38,428 bases of DNA from Purshia tridentata (Eukaryota; Streptophyta; Magnoliopsida; Rosales; Rosaceae), in NCBI GenBank assembly GCA_003254885.1, contig QANT01002857.1, positions 1 to 38,428 of the forward strand. Direction: 5' to 3'. Below the pieces are notes generated by a model. The model saw only the letters and a program-made list of their open reading frames with translations, did no database searches and was not told the origin of the DNA. Of this stretch, positions 1-11,847 are shown piece after piece. The translations under genes were made by a program, and so were the position numbers. How positions within the stretch are numbered: the stretch's first letter is position 1; each line of letters opens with the position of its first letter.

Positions 1-443
1 ACTTTGAAGTTAATTGAAGTATTGGATCAAAAGCCGTCCCAACTTGATATATAAATATATAAATAGTTTGATTTTGATGACTGAATTTTTTATAAAAACT
101 TTTAAATTAATTAAATGACAATAGTTTGTTGACTTTATGTTCAGTTTTAATTTCGTCTAAAACCTTATAGTTAAAAACTAATGTGCAATTTTCAACCCTC
201 ATTTTACACCTTATGAGAATAAGGAGAGAACCCATACAGATAAAAGTAAAAAAAGAGACAAAGAATAAGTTGGGTTTGAGTGAGGTTTTTTAATTTTATT
301 TTAAGCATTATTAATTTAAAATATATTTTTGTGTAATGAAATCGTATGGGTGAGATTTAAGTTAATAAAAATATGTGTCATTAGATTAATTTAAGGGTTT
401 TTATAAAACCGTTTCTCATAATCAGTCCCTCATAACTTATTAG

Positions 444-496
444 AGCCATATCATTTTACCATATATAATGAGCCATATCATTTTACCATATATAAT
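444..496. repeat. 27-bp tandem duplication
   Basis: Two adjacent copies of a 27-bp unit that begins AGCCATATCATTTTACCATA, at 444-470 and 471-496/497. They are almost identical. This looks like a recent slippage or tandem duplication in noncoding DNA. Confidence 0.85.
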
Positions 497-2472
497 ATAT
501 AAAACTATATATTTAGTACCTAAATGAAAATGACAGCTGACAATTTGGTACTTAAATCAAAATCACATAAAACTTTATTCTTTAAGATTAAGGTTTAAAG
601 ATAAGAGTTTTTTCTTGAGCTAAATTTTTGATTGTACACATTACCTCATTTAGTCTAAAGACAAAGGGGATTACAGAAAAAAGAAAAAGTTAATATAGGA
701 CAATACAAGTGATCAACAGCTTCTGAACATCTTTTATTAATATGAAAAAGTGCAAATTGTTGTGCCCAAATGTGTTGATTGATCAGCTTGAACACGTACG
801 CACCTCGATGGTTCTATAAACACAACCCAGGCCCATATTTCTTTTATACTTTTTCTTCCTATTTATTATTTATTATTATTTTTCCCAATGAGATAGGCAT
901 CCTTAATTGCTGTTTTTGTGCAAGCAATACGTATTGAATATCTTGGGTGGGCAGCAAAATCAGCCGTCGATATTCGATAGAATTGAAGGGACAGATCGAC
1001 CACGCCACACATGATACACGCATGTGTATATATAAACCTTTCAAAAAGCCAAATGAGCATTATCATATATAAATATATATTTTCAGATTCTTAATTTCAT
1101 TCGTTAAGCATTTCTCCACCCACTATTTATTGTCCCTTCAACTTTGTAACTAATCCATGTAACACATTAATGCATTATATATATATATTTATTGATATTG
1201 CAGGCCGGTAGCTATTAGTATTAGCTAGGTAGGCATTGATTATCTTTTTTCTTTTTTGACCAAGAGAAATTGATTATCTTAATCGAGGATCATATGAGCA
1301 CTTGCACCCATCTCAATCCAGAAGGGTCCAAAGGCCATTTCCAGTGCCAGATAATTAAGATTATTAAATCTTTTCTGACTCATCTCTGAGTTTCTTCTTA
1401 TATTAAGTAATCCTCCACCCTTCAACTCATCCTTTTTGTTTTTACAAAAAATAAAAATGTTAAAAAATGGTTTATTGTCTATTTACATTATTATAATATG
1501 GTGTGTTCCGGAATCTAAGCAAAGTTTGTGCTGAATTTTGGCGTGGCATGTACGTATCTTGTGATTTCTGAACACAAGGAATCCATTTCTTTAGATGGGA
1601 GGAGATTTGGTCTTATTCTCTTTTTTTAACCTCAGGGTTGTAAAAAACTGAAAATAGTATTTAATAAAATATACTTTTAGCATTGATTCAGTGATATATT
1701 ATAGCAAATAACATTTAATCAATCAAAATTTGAGAAATAAACTATAAGGCATTTTGCTGTTATTTATTTAATTAATAGTAATTATAAATTATAAATTTAT
1801 AACTATAAAAAATGTATTAATTAAAATATAATTATAAATTTTTTATTAATAATTAGTCCTACATATTTGACAAAGCCATAGTTAATATACGTACGTGCAT
1901 AAAGCGATGGCATCACTTGAATTGAATTATTGGGATTGACAATTTTGAGTTAAGAAGAGTCACGAGGTCCTCCTTTGTGGTAATTATGGGTATAAATGAG
2001 AAAAAGTTGGCATGCACACGACAGGAGTGGACAGTAGAGTGTAGGGTACATAGTGGAACGTGTGGTGGAGAAAATGAATTACTAATTCAGTGAAAATAAA
2101 CAGGTTGAGTTGAACACGTGTCACAAGATTTGTGGCTCTGCACAAGTAGACAGTGCCAATCTTATCGTCAAAAAGTGCCCGCACAAATCTAAATCTATGA
2201 TAGCCTTTGCCTTCTCACAGCGAATCTGATTCTCTCCCGTCATTGTCTCCTCTTTCTCCTCTAAATCATGCTCCCAACTTTCAAAATCTCACCTCCAATT
2301 TTTGGTCTTCAGGTTTTACCATGTGAGGAGAATATTGTATGTAAAATAACAGGTCATCTTTATTCAATATTTAGAAAATAAAAGGTTTCCCAAAACAAAT
2401 TCAATAATAAAATCTAAAACTACAATTAAAATTATTGAAAACTAGGAACAAATGGAAGACAAAATAATGAGA

Positions 2473-2763
2473 GGCTAATTTCCAACTAGATATTTAAATT
2501 ATTATTTGTCCAAATTTTATACCTAAATTTTTATTTTGTCACAACTTAGTATATAATATGACTATTTTCAAACAAGCCATAAAAATTAGGGGAATTTTAG
2601 TCAACCTAGAATCTTGAATAGACCAAATTGATCTTGGGTATAAGGTATAGGCAACACACATGACCAAATTTTGTTAATATTTTTTTAACAAAAGTCACAT
2701 TATACATCAATTTGGGACAAATTAAAATTTTAGGTAGTTTAGGTATTTAATTGGAACAAAGCC
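2473..2763. mobile_element. Candidate MITE with imperfect terminal inverted repeats
   Basis: The left end (2473 to about 2570) and the reverse complement of the right end (about 2670-2763) align imperfectly over roughly 90 bp. Shared blocks include a TTCCAA(C/T)T(A/A)(G/A)ATA-like start, a CCTAAA-TTTT-ATTTTGTC block and TATAATRTGAC. There is no coding capacity. I could not find an unambiguous target-site duplication, so the exact ends and the superfamily are uncertain. It lies directly upstream of the SAMDC promoter. Confidence 0.5.
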
Positions 2764-2882
2764 CAAAATGTAGGTACCAAAATTGGAAAACCCCATAATA
2801 AGAAGAGGAGTTACCCCTCTCATTCAAGGCCCAGCAGCTTCCAGGAAACAACGGAGAAGGGGTAAATTGGGTAAAGCACTCT

Positions 2883-2899
2883 CACGTCACTTTATAAAT
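2883..2899 (+). promoter_or_regulatory. SAMDC core promoter (CACGTCAC box and TATA box)
   Basis: TATAAATA lies at about 2892-2899 and is preceded directly by CACGTCAC (an ACGT-core, bZIP-type element) at about 2883-2890. Transcription would start around 2925-2940, where a leader without any ATG begins. The spacing to the leader and the rich pyrimidine content downstream fit a plant core promoter. The exact start site is inferred. Confidence 0.6.
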
Positions 2900-3116
2900 A
2901 ACCCCCATTTCCCCTCCCGTTAACAGAAGTCCAAGAGCAGAACACCTAAAAATTTATAGGGTTTCCAATATCGATCTTTCATATTGGCATCTCAATTTTA
3001 TCGCCGTCAGCTGCTTTGTTCTTCAATTTTGTTATCAATTCTCATTTAGGGGTTTTCGTTGAGACGAACGCCGTTGTCTTTCGCTTTAAGAGAGTACCAA
3101 ACAAATATTCATATTT

Positions 3117-3821
3117 GTAAGTCGGATTATTGTTCTCTTTTCATAATTTTTTTCTTTAAATTATTATTAGATGTTTTCTATGTGTGCTTTGAGCGGAAAA
3201 TGAGTAATCTTTGATAATCTGATGGCTATATTTCTGCTTTTAAAGAATGTATTTGCATTTTTGGCTGAATTTCGTTTATTAGGTGGATCTGGTTGGGTTT
3301 GCTCTCCTTTGAATACTAAATTGGGTGTGGTTTTGTGGGTTCGGATCCATATTTGTATAAGAATATTCCGTATAAAAATAGGTTGATTTAAGTTTCTCAA
3401 TGATTAGTTATGTTCTAATTTCTATAAATTTTCTATTTAGCGATGCATTGAATCCAAATTTGGTTCATATATGCCATTAAAATCCATCCAGGTTGATTGT
3501 TTAGTCCAACATATAATTGATTTTCAATCAATTTCTGGGCTTTTTGTGCCTTATCTAATGGGTTTTCTTCTTTAAAGCATCAGCCTATATAAGCATATGC
3601 AACTTTTATGTATGTCAATACTTGTTTCTATTTTTTTTTCGGTTAAAAAATGGTTTACATGTGGTATTTTTTTTTATTGCAAGAATAATTTGGATTATGA
3701 ACCATAACGTATTGATTCACCATGTTGTGCTGTTGGGATATTGCTTTACTGGGTTTTTCGTTTTCTTTTTTCAACTATTCGTTCATGATTACTGATAATC
3801 TTGTTGTATGGTTATGAACAG
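3117..3821 (+). other. 5'-leader intron 1 of SAMDC
   Basis: The donor GTAAGT at 3117 and an acceptor ending ...GAACAG at 3821 bracket a T-rich 705-bp stretch with no coding signal. Leader exon 1 (about 2930-3116) has no ATG, so the first AUGs of the spliced transcript are those of the tiny uORFs just after the acceptor. Leader introns are well known in plant SAMDC genes. Confidence 0.7.
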
Positions 3822-3823
3822 GT

Positions 3824-3840
3824 ATGACTGAATGATCTAA
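3824..3840 (+). promoter_or_regulatory. Tiny upstream ORFs of SAMDC (M-T-E and M-I)
   Basis: Two minimal ORFs lie in the leader. ATG-ACT-GAA-TGA is at 3824-3835 and ATG-ATC-TAA at 3832-3840. The second overlaps the start of the 50-codon small uORF by exactly one base, since the final A of TAA is the A of ATG. This is the arrangement known for plant AdoMetDC mRNAs, where the tiny uORF lets ribosomes skip or reach the small uORF depending on polyamine level. The first, three-codon ORF overlaps the second by four bases (ATGA). Confidence 0.85.
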
Positions 3841-4105
3841 TGGAGTCTAAAGGTGGTAAAAAGTCTAGTAGTAGTAAATCCTTATTCTACGAAGCACCTC
3901 TTGGATACAGCATTGAAGACCTTCGACCCAACGGTGGCATCAAGAAGTTCAGATCTGCTGCTTACTCCAACGTAAGTGTTTGTTTAATAGTAAAATTATG
4001 CATCCCATTTTTATAAACTGAGTAAATTTTGAAAGTAATCATTGTACGTAAAAAATACTAACTTACTGCTTTGATCTTGTGCAGTGCGCTCGCAAACCAT
4101 CCTGA
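3840..4105 (+). CDS. SAMDC small uORF peptide (50 aa, polyamine-responsive), split by an intron
   Basis: Exon parts 3840-3971 and 4085-4105 join across a GTAAGT...TGCAG intron (3972-4084) to encode a 50-residue peptide. It starts MESKGGKKSSSS, includes LFYEAPLGYSIEDLRPNGG and ends NCARKPS. This matches the conserved uORF peptide of plant S-adenosylmethionine decarboxylase mRNAs. In the studied family it represses translation of the main ORF when spermidine or spermine is high, by stalling ribosomes at the uORF end. The intron falls seven codons before the stop. The stop is 210 bases upstream of the main ATG, and that spacer contains no other ATG, so reinitiation at the enzyme start is plausible. 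Confidence 0.93.
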
Positions 4106-4315
4106 TATTCTCAAATTTGCAACCTGACCACCACTTGACGTGGTTCATTTTATTGCTTTCTTTTGCTTTTTTTTTTTCCCCGTTTTCTTCGATCAACACT
4201 GTTTTCTTCAATCAACATCTTCCTCTCTTTCTCTCTTTGCGACTGTAATCTCTGCAACTGTGAGCTGCCTGCTTCTGTGATCTACGTTCGGCTATAATCG
4301 TATCTGTTTGCCAAA

Positions 4316-5407
4316 ATGGCAATGGAGGTCTCTGCAATTGGATTTGAGGGTTTCGAAAAGAGGCTGGAAATATCATTTTTTGAACCAAGCATTTTTCATG
4401 ATCCTGAAGGAAAGGGTCTTCGATCTCTGTCCAAGGCTCAGATAGATGCGATTCTGGACCAAGCTGAGTGCACTATTGTATCTTCGCTGTCTAACGACCA
4501 TGTTGACTCTTATGTTCTTTCTGAGTCGAGCCTCTTTATTTATCCTTACAAGATGATCATCAAAACTTGTGGGACGACGAAGCTGCTCCTTGTGATCCCA
4601 CCTCTCTTGAAGTTGGCTGAAACCATTTCTCTTGCTGTGAAATCTGTGAAATACACTCGTGGGAGTTTCATCTTTCCAGGAGCACAGTCGTACCCTCATC
4701 GCAACTTCTCAGAAGAAGTTTCTGTCCTCGACAGCTACTTTGGGAAGCTTGGGTCAGGCAGCAGGGCTTATGTAATGGGCAGGTCTGATGGACCTCAAAA
4801 ATGGCATGTGTACTCTGCGTCTGCTGAATCAGCAAGCATGGTCGACCCTGTTTACACACTAGAAATGTGTATGACTGGTTTGGACAGGGAAAAGGCTTCT
4901 GTATTTTACAAATCCCAATCAAGCTCAGCAGCTGCAATGACTGTAGATTCTGGAATCAACAAGATCCTTCCAGACTCTGAGATTTGCGATTTCGAGTTTG
5001 ATCCCTGTGGTTATTCGATGAATGCAATTGAAGGAGCTGCAATTTCAACCATTCATGTTACTCCAGAAGATGGTTTCAGTTATGCTAGTTTTGAAGCAGC
5101 GGGATATAATCTGAAAGAGGTGAATCTCAACCAGTTGGTTGAGAGGGTATTGGCTTGTTTCCAGCCGAGTGAGTTCTCTGTAGCTGTGCATGCTGATGTT
5201 GCAAGCAAGTCACTCCAACTCCAGCAAAACACTTCAGTGTATTTGAAGGGATACAGTCGCGAAGAGAGCAGCCAAGAAGAGCTTGGAATGGGTGGCTCCA
5301 TTGTCTACTATAAGTTCCTTAGGGACGAGGGCTGTGGTTCTCCCAGATCAACTCTTAAAGGCTGCTGGAAAGATGAAGAAGAGGAAGAAGGATATTACAG
5401 TGGTTAA
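4316..5407 (+). CDS. SAMDC: S-adenosylmethionine decarboxylase proenzyme
   Basis: Intronless 363-residue ORF, the usual length for plant AdoMetDC. The enzyme decarboxylates S-adenosylmethionine to give the aminopropyl donor for spermidine and spermine synthesis in the cytosol. It is made as a proenzyme. The self-cleavage motif [12 protein letters not shown] is at residues 67-77, with cleavage expected between Glu70 and Ser71, the latter becoming the pyruvoyl group. Cys85 (in KTCGTT), Ser234 and His247 fit conserved processing or catalytic positions. The stretch [16 protein letters not shown] (245-260) is the conserved PEST-like or active-site segment. The N-terminus has [19 protein letters not shown], and the start CAAAATGG is in good context. 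Expression is very likely controlled at translation by the uORFs in its own leader. An AATAAA lies at 5438-5443. Confidence 0.97.
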   Translation: MAMEVSAIGFEGFEKRLEISFFEPSIFHDPEGKGLRSLSKAQIDAILDQAECTIVSSLSNDHVDSYVLSESSLFIYPYKMIIKTCGTTKLLLVIPPLLKLAETISLAVKSVKYTRGSFIFPGAQSYPHRNFSEEVSVLDSYFGKLGSGSRAYVMGRSDGPQKWHVYSASAESASMVDPVYTLEMCMTGLDREKASVFYKSQSSSAAAMTVDSGINKILPDSEICDFEFDPCGYSMNAIEGAAISTIHVTPEDGFSYASFEAAGYNLKEVNLNQLVERVLACFQPSEFSVAVHADVASKSLQLQQNTSVYLKGYSREESSQEELGMGGSIVYYKFLRDEGCGSPRSTLKGCWKDEEEEEGYYSG

Positions 5408-5860
5408 TTTTATTTTAGTTGGCATTTTCAGGTTATGAATAAATAATTGCCTGCCGGGCGTTGTCCGGTAATGGTAATGGGGTTGTTTGTCTAAAAGTTT
5501 TCTCCAATTATTTTTAGTGTTTCATGAAGTCTTTCTATTCATGTTGAGCTACATTCAGAACAGGCCTATGTTGGCTTTAATTGTTGGCTGCAAGGTGCCT
5601 TGTGTTGCCTTTCAGTACTTAGATCTTGTATCCAGACCTATTATTTCAGTCTCCGTCCATGGTTGGGTTATGTTATCTTTGTTTGGCTATTTATTCTGTT
5701 GATTTATGATGGTAATTGGCCATGCATACAAATTATTTATCTCTTCCTATGCGTTTTATTATGTACATACAATCGAAGGTGTTTGTCTCTCTTTGAAGTT
5801 TTCGGGGATAGCCTAATTTGAAATCTAGTATTTGGACATGTATGAATGGAAAAATTAGGC
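5408..5860 (+). other. Likely 3' untranslated region of SAMDC
   Basis: The T-rich sequence after the SAMDC stop contains AATAAA at 5438-5443 and a later run of T-rich sequence suited to alternative poly(A) sites. Short open frames at 5487-5821 are compositional and unlike known proteins. The transcript end is not defined by sequence alone. Confidence 0.45.
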
Positions 5861-8800
5861 TGTTATTGCATGTCCCACGCCTTTTGAAATCCTTGATTGT
5901 GAACTTCCTTTGGTTTTTCTGTTTGTTCCGTTCTATATGGAATCTTCATGGATGTAGAGAGTTTTGTACATAAGCTTTACGGCCTAAGAGAATGGAATGG
6001 ATGTTTTTCATTGAAGCTTTTGGGCCAGATATGTATATCTTCTCCCAATAAGTGAACAAGTACTTGGGTTGGGTTTGCGTGGTGTACCAGCCAGCACAAG
6101 TCAATATGGTTGAGAATTAGAGGAGGACAAGCTGCCTAACTTATTATGACTCGACAATATTGAACATGATGAAAGAAGCTGTTTACTGTCCAAATAAATT
6201 GTGTGGAAAAGCGTTAAAAACAATATATATGCTTAGCAGCCGGCCTCAATTTTTGACCTAATATTGACCACACAATCTTTACCTTCTGAAATGTGGGAAA
6301 TCTCACGCTTCTAACTTGCCAAAAAAATTCTTTTCTTTATTCTCGTCCGATTAATCAATTCTTAAATTTGATCACTGATTATTCAATTCTTTTTTCAATT
6401 TAGAATCGATTTATAAAAAAAGACAGATTCGGGTCGTCATTAATTATTTAAAAATAGTATTTCAGTACGTATACATATGTATATACATTTATCCTTCATC
6501 CTTTTTGAAGTTTCGATGGAAGGATTCCTTTACTAACACAATGCAGCTAACTCCATTTGTTAGAACAGCTTCCATTGAGTCTCTACACCTATCCCTTTTT
6601 ATTCGCGCTTTCTGAAACCCTTGTCTGTTTTCATAAAACAGGATTTGGCTCAGGATTGCCCATTTTTAATTCCAGGGTTTCTCTGAATTTGAAAGTAACC
6701 AACATTTTTTGTTCGACAAGAAGAAACGGAAAAATCAACCATAAAGAAAAAGAAAAAGAAAGGGAACTATTTCATGACAAAATATTATTATGGCTCCTGG
6801 CCAAATGAAGTTTTATCCTCGTCAATAATATAAAACAAGGAGGGGCTTCATATGGTTCTATGAAGTTCATCACTTTATTTGAGGCCCATAGTGATAATAA
6901 TATATTACTCCCTAAAGGAAATGGAAGAATAAACATTTCCCCTTTATTCCTCAGTAATCTAATTTTGAAGGGAATCAGTTCTAATCTTTTTATTTATTCA
7001 TTTTTGCTTCTATACATGGGAGAATCCACTATCATAGTTCGCCTATCAGCTAAATTGATGCCTGGATTTTATTTGAACCATTGAAGATTTCTATTTTTCT
7101 GTGCACAAATAAATCATGCAACTGGAAGGTTAACTCTGGCTTTCTTTTGGACCTTAATCTTGCTTAGTTCTTCTATAGTCACCATTACCAAAAGGGTTGG
7201 AAACTAGTATCCAATGTGTCTGAACTCTGAACTCGCATCCGTCTCTACAATTCTGAAAGACAAACACGACTTGGGTGCTTTTCTAACTTCACTAATGAAA
7301 GTTGCTAGTATCAAATACAATAGTATAAGCCCATTGTAATGTTTGGTTATTATACTTGTACATAACACAATGTGTCATTGTATTTGTATCTGCTCGCCAG
7401 CCTCAGAAAGAGGGGGACCCAGCAGCTTACGGAACACAGCTGCTTTATGCATATATTTATATAGACATGGAAGAAAGCAGTAGTTCAGCTGTTTTCATGG
7501 CTTTTCAACTCCTTTATACATTTTTCACAGGCTTTAATCAGTAACCTGTCTGCTCCAAAGCAATTCAAACACAGGGGACCGAGGGAGGGAGAGATAATTC
7601 ATTAATCTCTTATGGGGTCAGTCAAAATAGATAAAGGAGACTGCTTAAAACTTGTATATTAAAAGTTATATATGCATATGAATGTTAAAATGTTTGCACC
7701 AATTATTGGTAAATAGCAGAAGAGGTTTAGCAATAGCACAAGCAGATGGGTTCGCCTAATATCAATTTGGTTGTATAAGACGGTGTCAATCTCCAAAAAT
7801 TTTGGTTTGGTGAGCTCCTCCTCTACTCTACTACATATTGTTGTACCTGTCCTATCATGACTCTGCTTTTAGAGCTTTTGGCCTGTGAGGCCTGTGTGTT
7901 AATATTGCCCTGTGATGTGTGGATGCCAGGTAAAGTGGTTGAATCTATCCCTTTGCAAAAAGTGATTAGCTTTTTGATTATCTATCAGGGGAAAAAATCT
8001 TTGTTAGGTTTGTTTTTTAGTGTTGTCTAATTTTCTCACTTTATCGCTTTAACGACACTATTTGTCTTATAGTAGATGCTCCCTCTTTTATTTTCTTGTA
8101 GAACTTGTTAAATCAAATTATTGAGAAGAAGTGGGTTTTACGCATTAGCTTTGGACCTTTGGTTGTGTGAACCAGACACTCAGATAGCTCTAATGGCCAA
8201 CAAAGAGAGCAAGAGACTTAACTTTGTAATTTTCATTTTAAGGGGGAAAGATTCTACCTTTGGTCACCCACCCACCACAATCTAACAAGCTGTGAGCAAT
8301 GTAGAGTGAGAAGGATAGTTACTTTCCACTCCTTTTTTCTGGGTGGTATAAGGAATGTAGAGATTGTTTTTTTAGCTAATGGGAATGAGAGAGAATTGTA
8401 AAGTCATGTGTGCACTACAAAAGGAAAGAAAGAGTGTTGCTTGTATGGTTTCCTAAGCTTTAATTAGATGGCACCATTTGAAAGCGGAATTTATTCTTTG
8501 TTGGCCATCACAAGATTCACAACAATGGGGTGCATAAAAATTTTAAATCGACAATTAAGCCCTTTTATATCTAAAATTAACCAAAACAGGACTTTGATAA
8601 TGCGTGTTTGCTATATGGTGTTTCATGTTCTGGGTTTTACAGATCTCAATTGAACAATATAAGTAAGAACCAAACTGAGTTTCAGTGTTGGGCCAGAGAT
8701 TTGAAATTACTCATTGTAGTGAGCTGAAGAAGTTTCATGTCCCTTTGAATTGTCGTAAAGGCAAGGGTAATGAAGGTACATACATATGAGACCATGTGAG

Positions 8801-10490
8801 AGAATCATATACATGGTGGAACTGGAACAAGATGGACAGTGATATCATGATTGTACAAAACTATAGTGGGTGGGGAATACATACAGAAATATTGAGTAAG
8901 ACTGAACCTTGTATTTGGGTTTTAAAGAGAAGAGAGGGGACAAGGTGAGGGTTAGGGAGTGTCTGCTACTTTATAATGTCCTCTTCTTTTAAGGGAAAGA
9001 ACCAAGAACAAAATCATGCATGTGGGTTGGTATAAATTGTTCAAAGAATATAGTGGGATACTGATCTAATCACTCAAACAAGCCAAGCCAAGCCAAGTGG
9101 TAAAAAAGAAACATAATTTCCTACTCATTTGGGCATGTGGCCCTTCTAATAATGGCATAGTGCATATGATTTTGATTAGACATGTACATGGACAGTCAAC
9201 TTTATCTTTAGTAAACCCTCAAGCCCACTTGTTTAACTCTCTTTTGGCTCCAAGACCTTGCTGGGAAATTTCCAATTTCATTGATTCTGCTAATGAGGTG
9301 AATATAGGCATGAAATGAAGTGGATATGGAGCCAAAGGAAGATATGAGAAACAATTGACACTTTGACAGGAACAGTCCAACAAACATTATATCTTTGTCA
9401 AGGACTCAAGGGTCCAGCAACTGAGCACTGTGAACTGGCACTTATTGGTTGTGTGAGAAGAGGACAAGATATTCACAGTTACTTACTCCAAGTCCCTAAT
9501 TGGTTCTTGATCCATTTGGTTTCTAGTTGGTGCTGTTTAATTATTTATGCAAAGGGCAAAAGGCCAAGGAGATGAGAGAGCTCATCAGCATCACTTATCA
9601 GTCATGACTCATGAGTGAAGCTTAGTTTGACACAGTGACCTGCATGTTCCAATCACAAGGGAGATAAGTGCGTCTGTCAGTGGACATGAAGGGCCACACA
9701 CTACACAACTCCAGTTCCTATTTGGAATCCTATATACTTCACAAAAAACAGCTTCATTCATCACTCATGATTGGCATATATGCATTTTTCTTTACATAAA
9801 TCTAGCGCCTTAAATATTTATCAATCACTTCAAATCTTGCATATAGAAAATCACTTGAAAAAACACAACATAGATAAACTCAAATGTTTTTTTGGAATTT
9901 TCAATAATCAAATCTAAGAAGTCCAAGTTTACTATTTGTTCTATACTAGACTGTTTACGATTAAATCATTCATTTTCATATAAGCTACTTAACAATGTCA
10001 CAAATTATGTGTTAATTTTATCATATATGATTATGAGATGTTGTGGTATTTGTGCGGAGCTTGTAGTTTTAGTGGTGGAGAATATTTACTCTTACCACCA
10101 AAGTCAGAGTTTGAATTACTCTTCATTCTTTGGCCTTCTTTATAATAAAAAAATATTCTAATATTTCTCTTCACATCGTTGAAAAATGTCTCAAATTCAT
10201 GCACTCTCCAAAACACACAAGTTACACCACACAAAAAAATATGCGTGGGATTATTTGAAAATTCTCCTTTAAATTGCTTTATTTAGGTGCTATTCCCATC
10301 TTAATCAGCTTTATGTTCGAATACAAATTATAACCATCTGATCAACTTTACTATAGAATCTGAGATTGATAATCATGAAAGCAATAGGCAAATTGGTCCA
10401 AGCAAATGTTTGAACATCAAGTCAACGCCATCATGGGGTCTATATTCCACGTGCACCTACATGTACAACAATATGGGCAACACCTGTAGC

Positions 10491-10503
10491 TGTGGGACCC
10501 ACA
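10491..10503. promoter_or_regulatory. Palindromic TGTGGGACCCACA (TCP-like site)
   Basis: A perfect palindrome around a central A. It contains GGNCCCAC, the consensus for class I TCP transcription factors, on both strands. It lies about 1.1 kb upstream of the likely NIK transcription start and next to a CACGTG core. Function is inferred from the motif only. Confidence 0.35.
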
Positions 10504-10533
10504 CAGTACATATTCATTTTTATCTTATTTAAC

Positions 10534-10549
10534 AGAGAGAGAGAGAGAG
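10534..10549. repeat. (AG)8 microsatellite
   Basis: Eight AG units in intergenic DNA about 1 kb upstream of the NIK leader. GA/CT repeats of this kind are common in plant promoter regions. No further function is claimed. Confidence 0.9.
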
Positions 10550-11539
10550 CTGCTTTTGCTTTTAAAAGTTGCTACTTTTGATTGTTTATTGGATGGACTG
10601 TCCCTTGAAAGAGGAGACATTATTAGTATTTTATTTTTGGCAGGCAAAATACAGTTCCGGTAGTCTTACACTGTTATGCATGGGTGTGTAAGTCACTAGT
10701 GAGATTTTCTTCTTAGAATCTTATACTTGTGGGAAATAGATGCTCTGTTTATGTTTAGAAAATAAGCACACCGCAAAAATTAAAAATTAAAATCAGTTGA
10801 AAATCCAAAATTAAACTCCATTTTTGTTTTCTAATTTGGGATATTTTTCAATAAAGTCGAGAAAAACACAACAAATAATTGTTAACATGACCGATCGACT
10901 CTGAAATTTTTCAAATCCAAAAAGAACTATAAAGATGAAATCCTTGACCCTTCATATAAGTGTAAGATAAGAGATCGATAAATTTGGCACCCTTAACATT
11001 TTGGGATCCCAGGTAGTTGCCTACTTCGCCTATTTAGAGCCACCCTGCCTCATGGTTGATCGGTTTGGTATAATAAATTTAAAAATTAAACAGAATTGAT
11101 TGCAAATCTGACATGAGTTGGAACTTAGAGGTCACTTAATGGAATCAACTTTGTTTGATAGTTATTAGAAAATATATGATGGAATTTGAGAATCAATATA
11201 TGGTCAACTTAAGGGAATGTTGGATTCCCAGGAACCACTATGGAAGCTTAGCATATCAGACCCAAATGCTGTAATGATTTTTCTTCTCGCCCTCTCTCTC
11301 TCTTAACTGACAGCAAAGCTTTCAGACCAGAGCGTAATTTTGATTAAGATGTCTTAATTATAACTTTTACAGTGCTTAACAGGTAATACTTCACTTGCTT
11401 TACACTTGCTCTACATTTTATAATCAGGGAATAATGAACAACATATTTTCAAGCACTCGCACCTTTTTCATTAAGCCAATACATGATTGAAGGAATTTTC
11501 TTTTGCAATTATCTAGACTTGGTTAGTGTTGCTCTTAGC

Positions 11540-11550
11540 TTTTATATATT
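11540..11550 (+). promoter_or_regulatory. Candidate TATA box of NIK
   Basis: TTTATATATT at 11541-11550, followed by a CT-rich stretch, lies about 300 bases upstream of the NIK ATG at 11848. This would give a leader of roughly 270 bases. The leader contains other short reading frames, so the start site needs transcript data. Confidence 0.4.
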
Positions 11551-11847
11551 CCTTTTCCTTTTCTTTACTGAAACCAGCGGCAGGCATGCTATTGCTACTT
11601 CTCTTTAGCTTGCTTCTTGGCTCTTGGGTACACAGTACACTCTGACACTAGGCTGTGAGTGAGTGCAATTCTTGTATTGAAAAGAGGGGTTTTACAAAAA
11701 CAAAGGTTGAAGTTTTTTGGAATATATCCAGTTGGAGATTGGTTGTGTGGAAGTTTTCAAACTACTTGTACCAGCTCCATACTTGTTCTTCATAGAAAAG
11801 GACCTCATATCATTTCTGGGTACTTGTTCTTTTGGACCTTCAAAACA

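Larger units (their letters stand above)
1..2880. other. AT-rich intergenic region upstream of SAMDC
   Basis: No supportable gene was seen. The region is AT-rich, with many stops in every frame. It contains a 27-bp tandem duplication (444-496), a candidate MITE (2473-2763) and an ACACGTGTC box around 2114-2122 that resembles an ABA-response or G-box element about 0.8 kb upstream of the SAMDC transcription start. The short open frames near 859-1066 and 1984-2184 show no recognisable protein features. Confidence 0.6.
5861..11530. other. Gene-poor intergenic region between SAMDC and NIK
   Basis: About 5.7 kb without a supportable protein-coding gene. The open frames present (for example near 6557-6808, 9097-9318 and 9892-10161) are short, lack family motifs and have no coherent splice structure. 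Small features include a triplicated AAGCC run near 9079-9095, a GA microsatellite at 10534-10549, a palindromic TCP-like site at 10491-10503 and a CACGTG at about 10449-10454. A noncoding RNA gene cannot be excluded. I recognised no conserved miRNA sequence. Confidence 0.5.

Noticed and set aside
859..1066. Two 60-codon minus-strand frames
   Set aside because: Short, overlapping in different frames, and in AT-rich DNA without supporting signals.
4373..4937. Minus-strand open frames opposite SAMDC
   Set aside because: They are shadows of the strongly conserved SAMDC coding sequence, with no domain or splice support.
7424..7450. AGCAGCT...AGCTGCT mini-hairpin as a miRNA precursor
   Set aside because: The stem is only seven base pairs and no known miRNA sequence is present.
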